Positions 1 through 9,950 of a stretch of DNA of 26,087 bases are shown here, piece by piece. Location of the stretch: NCBI GenBank assembly GCA_943704495.1, contig CALSCR010001413.1:1-26087 (forward strand). The letters are read 5' to 3'. The notes under the pieces were generated by a model. The model did not search any database. It was not told where the DNA came from and was given only the letters and a program-made list of their open reading frames with translations. Source of the stretch: Pigoraptor chileana. Taxonomy: Eukaryota; Opisthokonta; Filasterea. The position numbers and the translations under genes were made by a program. Every line of letters begins with the position of its first letter. The first letter of the stretch is position 1.

Positions 1-70
<70 letters not shown>

Positions 71-134
71 ACACAACACACACATACACACACTCACACA
101 CACTTACACACACACACACACATGCAGAACGTAC
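1..134. repeat. (CA)n microsatellite at left window edge
   Basis: Bases 1 to about 63 are an unbroken AC dinucleotide tract, followed to about 122 by a slightly degenerate CA tract. It sits inside the intron that follows CDC40 exon 5 (donor at 134), so on the CDC40 sense strand it is a (TG)n tract close to a 5' splice site. The right edge of the window ends in the same kind of tract, which suggests that assembly stopped at microsatellites. Confidence 0.95.
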
Positions 135-2757
135 CTTTATCTTTCCGTCCATTCCAGCGGACAAAAGGAGGTGGCCAGACCCGGGGAAGAGTTTGACGGT
201 CGACACGCCCTTCGTGTGTCCAGTCCACGTGTGAATGCACTTCTTGGGGAGGAAGCATTTTTCTGGGGTGGCGTCCGCATCGAGACGCACGTCCAGATCC
301 TGGGCAATTGGCCAGCATGAGGCATTTAATGCGCTTTCACAAACACACTCTAACAGACGTACAAAAACAAGTTGTCAAAGACAGCAACTCAGCACAGACA
401 CAACAAAGGAGACAAACGAGAACATACAGAACAAAGATCGCAAATATACAGATACACAAGCAGGCAGATGTAAAGACACATGCGACGACGAAGAACAAAC
501 TCATATGGACAAAGACATGCACAGATACTATCTGAAGCTCAGTCACAGGAATTTAAACTGTCTTCATTTTGTCCTTACAAAAATGAATCTACAAGGACGA
601 GAACTCATCCGACGCAAATAGCAGCAGGTGCATATTCGCCCAGAAACACACACAGGCATACGTTCACACACTACTCACACACACATGGACACAGAGCCAT
701 AAAAAAATACCAGGACTGCTCAATAAATGTAGAGCGGCACCAATCTAAATTGATGACTCAAAAGAACACAATGGTTGCGTCGAACTGTCCCAAGCAAACA
801 CACGACACAAAACACACCTGCGGGACAGCCAGGAAAGACCGTCCAAGGTAATCGATGTCGTCCTTGATGTGGAGGACAGAGGTCTCTGCATCCTCCTTCT
901 TCTCCCTCTCCTTCGCCTTGGCACCCTCCTTGACCTGCGTTGCCAATACCTCCATTTGCTCATCGCTGGGACGCGCCACCTTCTTTTCATCCTCGAATGG
1001 ACGCCACGGTCCCTTGAAGCCCTCGAGATCATCCACGGCGCCGTCCTGTACGCACCCATGACACACACAAGCGCACACAAGCGCACACAAGCAGACACAG
1101 ACATACACATACAAACGAGCATGCAAACGTAGATACAAAATGTGAAGCAGGAGGTAAACATGGAATGGTATTAGAGATGCAACAAACGATGATGGAGAGC
1201 TTTGGTGCTCACAATACTGGGGCGGTCCATGCGGGCAAAGCCGTGAACTACTTTTGCAAATACATACTTGTTATGACAAGGCAGAGCATAACTCAATACT
1301 CAGCAGGGTGAACAAAAGTGTGTACGCAGAACTGTAGGCAGGCGTGTGCTTTCATTACTGGGCAGGGTATGTGAACATGAATGTGAGCGAGACTGTGGGG
1401 CGGATTGTGCACTCACGGCCTCCCTCTTTCGCTTCTCTTTCTTGTGGGAGCTGCTAGTCTCGTCCACAGTAACACCGCCAAACTGCTGCGCGCGAGTGAC
1501 ATCGCCGACAAATGTGTCGCGCACGCCACTCGCATCCAGCGAGGGATCCATCGCATATCCATAGCTGGTAAACGTGCGCCGCTGACGCTCAAAATGGAAG
1601 TCATGCATCTCGGCAGGCTCAACATAGCCTGCATCCCACAGCAGTTAGACATAATTGGTAAGCGACTGACTGATTGATGTCACGCACGTATTCGCAGAGT
1701 GAGAAACCACAAATGCGCCAACAGTGTGCGCACACACCGAGGTGAATCGGACACAGCTAACCTACACACAAGCATACACGCAGGTACATCCGCATGCACA
1801 TGCAATCACATATGCACAACGTAAAGGTAAGCACAAACAAATAAATATGCACAGATATAGACACACAACACATGCACACACACACACACACACATGCGTA
1901 TTCACACGGACAACACAGATATAAATACATAACCGTATACACAAAAACACACGCGCGAAAATGCGCGCACATTCACACATATGAAAGTACGCGCACTCGC
2001 ACTCGTAAAAGCACACGAGTCACGCATGCGTACAAAAATATATACATGGGCATGCACGCGTACACACATTCAAACCATGCACGCAAACGCACAAATCAAA
2101 CACACGCATACAAAGCACACACACAAAAAGCAAAGTGCAAAAGGTGCACAAAGTATAAAAAGCGGTTGTACAAACACTCGCACACATACACACATACTAT
2201 GAATAAATATATAAGTCCGCGCGTGCATACACACACACACACACACATAAACGACACACAACTAAACTATACCTTACGAATACATACAAATACGCACAGA
2301 AACATACACATGCCACACTATACTCATAAAACACACTCACATACAAGCAAAACACACACCTGTCAACGTGTTCTTGACGGCTGTCTGTTGTTGTGTTCTG
2401 AATGGATGCGCTGGTCCCGCGGCAGGCGCAAACATTTCGTCAAACTTGGGGTTATATGAAACAATCTTTGCATGCGGGTCGATGTGCCGCATTCCAGCAA
2501 GTAGATCCGTCTGTGATCATATGACAATACAATAAAGGATTAGAAATGTGAAGGAAAAGATGCACATGCATTAAAAGAAATGCAAATGGTCGCGTATGTA
2601 GCAGTTCGCTCACCGCCGTCGCCACTTCGGGAGCAAGATTAAGCCCCAGTTTAGCCTTGAGGGACGTTACTGATGGCGCCGATACCCCAGCAGCGGCCGC
2701 AGTCTCCACGTGACCTTCATCCTCCGATCCACTGCCATACGCAGCAAGCCCGTCCAT
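135..2757 (-). CDS. CDC40: Pre-mRNA splicing factor CDC40/PRP17, N-terminal part (3' end beyond left edge)
   Basis: This is the second-step spliceosomal WD40 protein, acting in the nucleus. The visible exons are 2757-2614, 2510-2360, 1628-1417, 1045-818 and 299-135; they join in phase to about 300 residues. The start is the ATG at 2757, giving [15 protein letters not shown], like the acidic/Ser start of animal CDC40. Family landmarks follow in order: [15 protein letters not shown] and PFRTQQQ (exon 2), [19 protein letters not shown] (exon 3), GFKGPW with a basic EK-rich stretch and GRSFLAVPQ (exon 4), then [10 protein letters not shown] and the first WD-repeat strand [16 protein letters not shown] (exon 5). 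The remaining WD repeats must lie left of base 1. Introns are 103, 731, 371 and 518 nt and very GU-rich in the sense strand. It is a housekeeping gene with no functional link to the integrins. Identity is recalled by eye from the human protein and is very likely. Confidence 0.95.
1629..2359 (-). repeat. CA/TG-rich low-complexity intron 2 of CDC40
   Basis: This 731-nt intron is almost entirely CA-rich on the plus strand (GU-rich in the transcript), with pure (CA)n runs near 1875-1893 and 2229-2247. Apparent open frames here, rich in His/Thr on plus and Cys/Val on minus, are products of the repeat and not genes. A similar decayed 10-bp tandem motif, gcgcacacaa, occurs at 1071-1090 in the next intron. 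Confidence 0.85.
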
Positions 2758-4119
2758 CTGCAGCACACAAGTTCAAATGCCCAATTACAGCGTGAGAATG
2801 AGATTTAAAAGAAACAGTAGAGACGATGCGCACGATCACATTAGAAAATCCACAATCTGGTGCACAAAAAAACACAAATGGACATAAGAAGGTTCCATTG
2901 GTTACTCATATCACAACCATGGCGGTGGAATGCGGAATAAACACGACTGCGACGAGAGACAAATCCAAAAACGTACGTTCTTTGCACTACACAATGACGC
3001 GTAATCATGAGCCTCCTTAGCGTATATGCAAGGAGCTTCAGTTGATGTAGCCTTGCCGCACTTTTCAGTGCAAGGTACTCCTGTTTTAGAGGAATAAGAG
3101 CAAGAATGATCGCCCTACTGACGGCCGAGTCGCCGACTCACTGCGGGTCCGACAGTGCCGTGTACACGCCGATCACGGCATCAGGTCACGTGCAGATCAC
3201 ACCCGGATGTAACGCGCATGCTGCCCGGCCGGCGGCGCCGGCGTCTCCTGACGGCGGTCGGCGCGGCCGCCCGGCGAGCCGGCCTGAGCCGTTCAGTAAA
3301 GTTTACTGAGGCACTGAGTGTAAGTAAAGGCACCAACAATTCACAATACTAACAGCCACTCACACTCCTGAAGGTGTAGCGAATTATCGCTCTGAGTGGC
3401 GGGCCCCGGGTCGGCCGGCTTCCGTGCCGGCCGGCCCGGCGCACGAGGCACGGACACTGACAGTGTGTCGGCATGCGGACTGAAGTCGGATGCAGTTTCT
3501 GTCAGTGTGGGGGTGTTATTTCTAGTCCCGGCTTCTGATCCGAGGACTGATGTGTCATGTGCGGCATGTCAGTCAATCATAAAAGTCAGTTGCATGCCGA
3601 CCGGCATCGGAATTCTTTGTGCCGGTGTGCGTCTGACTCGACTGCCGCTGATCAGTCAGTCCTGGGCTGGCCGCGCAGCTGATCGGGCACTGTCCGCCGC
3701 CGACTGCCACTACCATCTCAATTGAAGCAGTCGGCAGTTTTGCAAAAGCCACAGGGACGGATACGGATACATTACCAAAGTCAGCATAGTAATTAACAAG
3801 TGCACCCGGCGGCATTTCAGTAACGCTCGGCCAGCAACTGCCCGGTGCCCCGGCCACGGCGGCCGGCGGGCTCCGTCAGATGGTCACAGTGATCAGCAGT
3901 GAATGTGTCATACTCGGTTCGCCAATAGTGTGGCGTCCACTTTATCTCACGGAATGCGAGTATTGAACTGGCGGCATAGCCGGCAAAGATGCATGCGCAG
4001 ATAAAAGTATTTGACAAGCTTTTTTAAAAGAAAATAATAGAAAACGCGCAATTACCGCCAACTGGCAATGAAGTTTGAACGGAATAGCCGACTCCGCTCG
4101 GTCGTCAGCTCAAACGTTC
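2758..4119. other. Intergenic region: CDC40 5' flank and integrin beta 3' flank
   Basis: No convincing gene lies here. The right part is the 3' flank of the integrin beta gene (stop at 4120); I found no canonical AATAAA there. The left part is the CDC40 upstream region. A 6-bp stem with a 13-nt loop (CCTTGC...GCAAGG) lies near 3051-3075. The middle, about 3110-3900, is a GC-rich, palindrome-dense island listed separately. Open frames of 60-110 codons at 3396-3725, 3573-3857 and 3817-4017 have no recognisable domain. Confidence 0.6.
3110..3900. other. GC-rich palindrome-dense island of unknown origin
   Basis: About 790 bp that differs in texture from all its surroundings. It lacks the CA/TG repeats. 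It is rich in GCCGGC palindromes (near 3228-3240, 3280, 3415-3445 and 3858-3870) and in ACTG/CAGT words, some forming near-perfect inverted repeats with a 1-nt centre: CAGTAAA-G-TTTACTG at 3294-3308 and CACTG-A-CAGTG near 3456-3466. I found no clear terminal inverted repeat, target-site duplication or protein domain. It may be a non-autonomous mobile element, a promoter island or another structural sequence. Confidence 0.4.
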
Positions 4120-4445
4120 TTAATCGTTATAGATGGGGTTGACGTGCTCAATGGTGCTAGCAACGTACAGGGGATTCTGGTCCGCCTTCCACGCAGACTT
4201 CGCCTTTTCAGACTCGAACTTTTCCCACTCCTTCTTGTCGCGCATGACATTGATGACCTGCGAACAGAAGAGACCTTCAAAGATTCAGAAGGTGCAAAGG
4301 CCCGGAAGAACAGATACATTGCATCGCGCATCGAAGATTTATGAAACATGCAACGACAGAGCTACTCTATACCTTGTACGCAATAATACCCGCTGCCCCC
4401 GCCGCAATAAGACCACCGAATACGCCTCCAAAAACTCCAGCAACC
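4120..4445 (-). other. Integrin beta transmembrane segment and cytoplasmic tail
   Basis: The TM segment (about 4374-4445) is unusually Gly/Ala-rich (GVFGGVFGGLIAAGAAG), offering several small-xxx-small packing faces. After a 115-nt intron the last exon encodes a 45-residue tail with the membrane-proximal Asp (MRDKKEWEKF, compare animal HDRREFAKF), the conserved Trp, and two motifs, NPLY and NPIY. In animals these bind talin and kindlin PTB/FERM domains, and the Asp forms a clasp with the Arg of the alpha GFFKR motif. Confidence 0.92.
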
Positions 4446-7400
4446 TCCGTCGTCGTGAGCCTACCAAGCAGTGGGCAAGAGGAAGAAGACGTGAAGTACT
4501 TGCCGTTACATTTGATGTCTCGGTTGACGGCATTGTAGCATCCGGAAAAGTCGGCGCACTTGAAGCATCCAGGGATCGACATGCATCCATCACAAGAGCC
4601 CGCATATGCAGTGCACGTGTCGTTGGGGCACTGGTTTGAAGTAACGGTATCCGGATTCACGTAGTCGATGTTGCAATACTCGCACGCGCCTTTGGGAGAC
4701 GCAGTATCGTATTCAGCGAGGTCACACTTGCAGATACCACAGTCGCATGTGCCGCGCCCGCTGCACTCAATGCCACGAACAAAGGTGCCATCAGCGAGGG
4801 TTGTATCGTTACGCGGGCATAGGCCGCACTGACAGTAAGAACCACCTTTGCCTTCAGGGCATTTGCACTTGCCGCACTCACAAACGCCATTGTCACCGCA
4901 CTGAACGCCAGTGTTAGGATCGATCGGGCACGGCAGCGTCGAACAATTGCAGTTGTTACCGGTGAAAAGTGGTCGTCCATCTTCATTTCTGCAAAAGCAC
5001 TGTTTACACTCGGTCGTCGTCGATGTGCACTCGCCACGTTCAGACCCCCCACATGGCTGACCTTCGAACGTCGGGCAGGTCGAGTTAGACGGGCAGCGAC
5101 AGTTTGACGACACCTCAAACCCGTTGTTGCAAACGCACGCACCGCACGTGCACGTTCCGTGTCCGTAGCATTGTCCTTTATCATCTCCCGGGCAGTCGGC
5201 TTCCAGGCAGTCGCAAATTTTGACCGCATTAAATTCGCTTGTGTTTGCGTGTGTGTACCCCACAAAACAATCGCACGTTCCCCTTATTTCGGGCGTCGAC
5301 GTAGAGTTGCAGTTCTCTATGTTACAGGTCCCGTGACCACTACATATCGGTGATCCATAGCACCTACGATCGGTACTGCACCAACACCCTGACGGCGCGC
5401 CCTCCCAGCCCGGTTTGCAAGTAATGGTGCCGTCGCAGTTGCAGCTCAAAGTACCGTCGATATTACCGTCACACTTCTCAACGCACTTGCAGTCTGTGCT
5501 GCTGTCATAGCCCTGGATGCATTTGCACACGCCACACTCACATGTGCCACGCTCGTTACACGTCGGATCCTTACACGGAGGGCATGCACAGTCGGACCCG
5601 GTGTAGTTGTCCACGCACGCGCATTGACCTGCGCCCACGCAGGTCCCGTGACCAGAGCAGTTCGTCGGGCAGCTGGGGACAACCGTGTCACACGTGGGCC
5701 CTCTGAATCCGGGGTCGCAGTCGCACTGTCCGCAGGTGTTGCACTTGCCGTGATTATTGCACACGATTGCCTCACCTACGCCACACGTCTTGTTATCGCC
5801 GCTCTTGCAAGAACAGTCGGCAAGCGTCCAACCGCTCTGACAATTACACGAGCTACACGTGCACGCACCGTGACCAGAGCAGACCAGCCCAGCAGTCTTT
5901 GTGGGGCAGGGTCCGACAAAACACGTACAGGTAGGGTAGCCGGGGTCGTTGAAGGGATCGCGGCATTTACACCTCCCACATTCGCACGCTCCCTGTCCGT
6001 TGCACTCGGCACCGTTGACAGTTGGGCACTGCGTATTGGCATCGCACTCGCAGTTAGTCCCCTTGAATCTTGCGGCGCAATCACATCGTCCACACTCGCA
6101 CGCAGCCCCATTCTTGCATAAAGCAGTTCCGTTGACCTGGGAAGAACAAAACATGTCAGAAGAGCTAGTGTGTATCACAGGGCGAATCCGGAAGTCTCCA
6201 GACGACAAAAAAGAAAATGGCACAAATACTTTGACTTTCATTTGGAAACAATGGCAAAATAAAAAAGAAATGACAACCACACATCGTGAACTCAATAGAC
6301 TTACTGAGCAAAATTTGGTGCAGGAGGCTGAACAATCGACACCTCGGATGACAACGATTTGAATGTTTCCAAAGCCCATTATACTGAGATTGACAGTTGC
6401 GTTCGGCGCCTTGCCGAGCGAGCCGTCATCGTAAAGCGTGACAGTGAAAGGATATGTCGATCCAGCCGTGATACCAGAGTATGCAGATGGACTGATCGAT
6501 CGGACCAAAACCTCATTCCCGTTCTGTGCAACGGCCATCGACAGCGTCGACGAAATTGAGTTGTATGAATCTCTGAGAACTTCCATAACATTTTCCGACG
6601 TGCTATTAAGCGTCGTGCTAAATCTGCAATTGTTGACACGCCGGGCGGCGAAGTGTTATTTCCGCCCCAGATGCTGCGTATACAATTGAGGGAACATAAA
6701 TGTACACAACATAGAATGGACATCCCCTAATATTATTCGATGCGCAAAATCAGTGAGTTCCAATTCAGTTTTCACTTCAGTAGACGATAGCGAAAAGGCT
6801 CTCACCCGAAGCCAAGCGTTTTAAGGAGGTCGGGGTATATCTTTTCATTTTTGCTGCCGCCAGCACTCGATGTGGAGACAATTGAAGCAGCGAAAATCGG
6901 AACGGTGTTTGTGCTAATGAGGGCGTTACGAATCTGCGATAGATAAAGAATAAGGACAGTTCCAAAGTGGGCTTTGAGGGACTAAAGTGTCACCGGACAG
7001 TCATGGCAAGTGGTAGGGTTCTCAGTAACAAACCTGCCAGAGCGTTGGATAGTCATAAAGAAGGGAAGCTTTGTCGATCTGCGCGTACACATTATTTGTG
7101 TTTGAAAGATCTCCTGACTCGTCCACATAACATTTGTCAGGATTGGGCTCATTCAGTCCCAGCACGCCGCCTTCGCCGCGGAGGTGAAAGTCGGCGTCTG
7201 TAAGCACGAGGATCTGTGTGCATGCGTGTGTGCGTGACAATGGTAACGATGCGGAGGACATCCTGTCATTCTCATTGCCGCCAATATCCAACTATTTTGG
7301 AACGTTCAGCATATTCAGCAACATACTCATATCAGACGCTGATATCAATTTTCGTACTCATGATCAGTCAGAAGGGGGCCTTAATAATCACTTCGACTTT

Positions 7401-9273
7401 CATGGATACTCACGATGCGACGAGGCTGCTTTTTTGAATCGTCACGGGGTGTCCAGTTGATGAGCCGGCGACACCTCAATACCTGCAACATTGCCTCGAA
7501 TTGATCCTGTTTGCAGGCAGTCCACAAGCAGGGAGGGCCGGGAGGGACAATGAAAATTGCATGGATATGTTATTGTCGCGTTCCAATGTGCTTACCAAGC
7601 ATATGTGGAGAGAAACCATGACCATGCACCATGTTTTTTTCCGGTCATCAACTTTCATACCCTGGCGTACACAACACCGGCACACTCAAACATATAAGAC
7701 AACGCAGAGACTCCAAAATGAGTATTAGTAGCCGCCATATGAGAACGTACTTCGGCCCAGTCATAGTTGCTCTTGATTTCGTTTGCAGAGAGCGTTGATA
7801 AGTACTGCTCGAAGTCGGCCATATTGGACGATAAGTTGAACCGCGGTCGGAAAACTGAGTTTACGGGGGAATTTTTCTCCCAATAACTGCTTGACGACCA
7901 AATGCCCGCTGCAGAATATATTTGGATTCCGAATGAGAATTAAACAAGAGCATATACGGTGTCAAACGGTAGACAGGTGTACTCGCATGCCTGAGTACCT
8001 CTAAGTACTTCCTGCACCGTGGCTGTCCTGTCGACCAGCGGACATCTCAAGCACTTTAGTCAAAAGTGAATCGGCGACCTTAATTAAAAAGTAACGTACA
8101 AAAACAGCCTGCCGGCCGAAATGCAGTATATGAAACAAACGTTTGCAACCAACTGACCTGGATGTCGGGGCTTTTCAATGAAGGATCCGAATCCGATGCG
8201 CGCGCACTGTGCGCCACCAGTCACGTTGGCGCAAGGGGAATTGCATAGAGACTGCGTCACGGCTGTCAAATTCTTCGCAAGCTTCCTTATATTGTCTAGA
8301 TCGTCGTCCATCGACCCCGAGAACTGCGAGTCCCGTGCGCATAGAAGTTTCAGCTGAAGGACTCTGGTGACTGTCAGCGTGCTCGTGCCTTAGCTGACCT
8401 ACAATCTGATCGACGAGCACCCCATGTCTGGGGATCATCATCGAAATTCTTCTCCACAACGGCGCCCATGGTTAATCACAAGCACAGTACTACACAATCA
8501 CACGTGCTACTGTTTCATGCAGCAGGGACATACTGAAGCCGGCGTGGGACTATACTCACATCCATCAGAATGTAGAGATCGACAAACTTGCACGTCTCCG
8601 GCATCACGCTCACTTGAACTTGCAATTCTTCACCTGTAAAGCCAGGGGCAATAAAGTGTATGGCGTTCAGGTACTTGCAGCGCATCCAAACTGATGGTAA
8701 ACCGACTGACATACGGACACGGTGCTGAATCAGTTTGGAATGGTAAAGTCGGTTACCTGGGCGCAGGAATACAGTGACGGACTTTGCGGAAACTTCCGTG
8801 CTGTCGCCGGCAGTTACTTTCGATATTTTGCTTCTTTCGTCGAACCAAAATCCCTTTGGACAGGTCGAATTTGCTGTCCTCGACATGCATCCACCAGCAT
8901 TGCCATCAAAGCTGCCACACCAACCACATTCAGGCATGTTTTTGTCGTTGAGGCAGTCTCTGCAAGTCCGCTTAGTCGTGCAATCACCTTCACCCGTTAC
9001 ACCTATGGCGTCAGTCATGACATATGTCACAAAAAACCAAACGTGACAGTCAGAATAGTGATTTGTTTCGCCGGCTGTGGTATGTGAGGGACTTCTCACT
9101 CGGGCCATCAAATTCTTCAATTGGCAAGCGAACTGCGTGGTTTGTGTGATTTGACCTTTACAAACACGCACGCAGCTCCGTCTATAATTACCATTTTGAA
9201 TAGACAACGTCGCCAGGACCGAGCAAATCAGAATCAGCTTGCCAGGAGTGACCCGACGGCTAAGGTCCGCCAT
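4120..9273 (-). CDS. Integrin beta subunit (complete, 11 exons, about 1,097 aa)
   Basis: Beta chain of the plasma-membrane adhesion receptor that pairs with an integrin alpha and links matrix to the cytoskeleton. Exons: 9273-9192, 9002-8757, 8633-8560, 8323-8158, 7854-7751, 7506-7414, 7213-7034, 6933-6806, 6623-6305, 6136-4373, 4257-4120; total 3,294 nt with TAA. Order: signal peptide (LILICSVLATLSI); PSI domain (CRDC, CGWC); hybrid/beta-I domain with MIDAS DFSGS, ADMIDAS DD, the N/D/E set in NYDWAED and LTDADFH; hybrid C-part (NVMEVLRDSYNSISS); about 12 I-EGF modules; a Cys-rich module; a Gly-rich TM segment; and a tail with MRDKKEWEKFE, W, NPLY and NPIY. The ATG at 9273 immediately precedes the hydrophobic signal. 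It is longer than animal beta subunits (about 770-800 aa) because of extra EGF modules. It lies head to head with alpha-1. Family assignment is essentially certain; orthology to a named animal beta is not claimed. Confidence 0.96.
4600..6136 (-). other. Expanded integrin EGF stalk (about 12 modules) in one exon
   Basis: Exon 10 (6136-4373, 1,764 nt) encodes about 12 consecutive Cys-rich I-EGF modules, most carrying a CxCGxCxC core (CECGRCDC, CECGRCKC, CGQCDC, CECGVCKC, CTCGACVC, CECGKCKC, CDCGICKC). Animal beta chains have four. Modules 7, 8 and 10 are irregular. The whole array is uninterrupted by introns although all other exons of this gene are short, which is consistent with module amplification inside a single exon. 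Confidence 0.85.
6806..8633 (-). other. Beta-I (VWA-like) ligand-binding domain of integrin beta
   Basis: Spread over exons 3 to 8. The MIDAS DxSxS motif is created by splicing: the Asp ends exon 3 (8560) and exon 4 starts FSGSMDDDLDN, giving DFSGSMDDD, so the adjacent ADMIDAS Asp pair is also present. The synergy-site residues appear in NYDWAEDQFEAMLQ (compare animal NLDSPEGGFDAIMQ), and the third MIDAS Asp in LTDADFH. GFGSFIEKP matches the animal GFGSFVEK. By homology the domain should coordinate divalent metal and bind an acidic ligand residue. Confidence 0.9.
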
Positions 9274-9950
9274 GACGTTGCTGACGGTCCACAACCGCTG
9301 ATTACGAAGGTTATTCTGGATAGAAATGAATTTGCGCCATGATTGAGAAACGTATACAAAAATGTACACAGACTGCCGGAGAGGCAAAATATAAGTTGAA
9401 GGCGAGGCCGCGTCGCGTTTCGGCCAACCCCTCAGCACACTCACCTTCGATTAGTGTGCAGTCGAGAGAATCTTTAGACCGGATCATTCTTAAAGAAAAA
9501 AAGAAGAAGGAGGTATACTTATCCTTGGTTCTGTGTGCGTAAAAACCGCAAGCTTCATCCCAAAAAGGAAATTATTTTATTCCCATGGGAGTACCGGCAA
9601 GCCCCCTCAGTGGAAAAGGGTGGGTGGTACGTCACCCCTCAACGTGGCGTACGTCCGCACGCCCGCACGCACAACACACGAATCAACCATGTTCGTGTCC
9701 CGCTCTCAAGCAACTCCCGAGAATGCGTGCTAATTCTGCTACTGAATAGCGACCGTTCACCGCTTCACGACATATGTCACTGCACTATGGGACAATTGGG
9801 CTGTGTTTAGTTATTCACGAGCCGTTATTCTAGGAGAACTTCGAATTGGTGGTTGGTGTTTCCTTTTGGCGAAATATTTTCCTTTCACACGGCGTGAAGG
9901 CCGGACTTGCTCTTTCTGATCGGTGGCCGGGGGAGTATATCAGCTTCATA
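9274..9950. promoter_or_regulatory. Putative bidirectional promoter between integrin beta and alpha-1
   Basis: 677 bp separate the two start codons of divergent, obligately partnered subunits. Visible candidate sites: a CRE-like TACGTCAC at 9628-9635, two inverted CCAAT boxes (ATTGG) at 9795-9799 and 9845-9849, and the palindrome-bearing GACATATGTCAC at 9769-9780, which recurs exactly in beta intron 1 at 9019-9030. No strong TATA box was seen on either side. Transcription starts cannot be placed from sequence. An upstream in-frame ATG at 9846 could extend alpha-1 by 35 residues, so part of this region may be 5' leader. Confidence 0.5.

Noticed and set aside
1724-2459. Several His/Thr-rich or Cys/Val-rich open frames on both strands
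   Set aside because: They are translations of CA/TG repeats inside CDC40 intron 2; none has a domain, and the true exons lie at 1417-1628 and 2360-2510.
3110-3900. A DNA transposon or other mobile element call for the GC island
   Set aside because: No terminal inverted repeat, target duplication or transposase-like frame could be identified, so only a compositional anomaly is reported.
3396-4017. Open frames of 66 to 109 codons (3396-3725 plus; 3573-3857 and 3817-4017 minus) as possible small genes
   Set aside because: No recognised domain or consistent splice structure; long open frames are expected in GC-rich palindromic sequence.
4657-6121. Antisense and out-of-frame long open frames across the integrin beta EGF exon
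   Set aside because: They are shadows of the strongly coding, Cys-rich frame on the minus strand; they have no domains and differ from the conserved frame.
9846-9950. Upstream ATG at 9846 as the alpha-1 start
   Set aside because: The frame is open, but it would add 35 residues before an already long n-region; the ATG at 9951 places the hydrophobic signal nearer the N-terminus. Not excluded.
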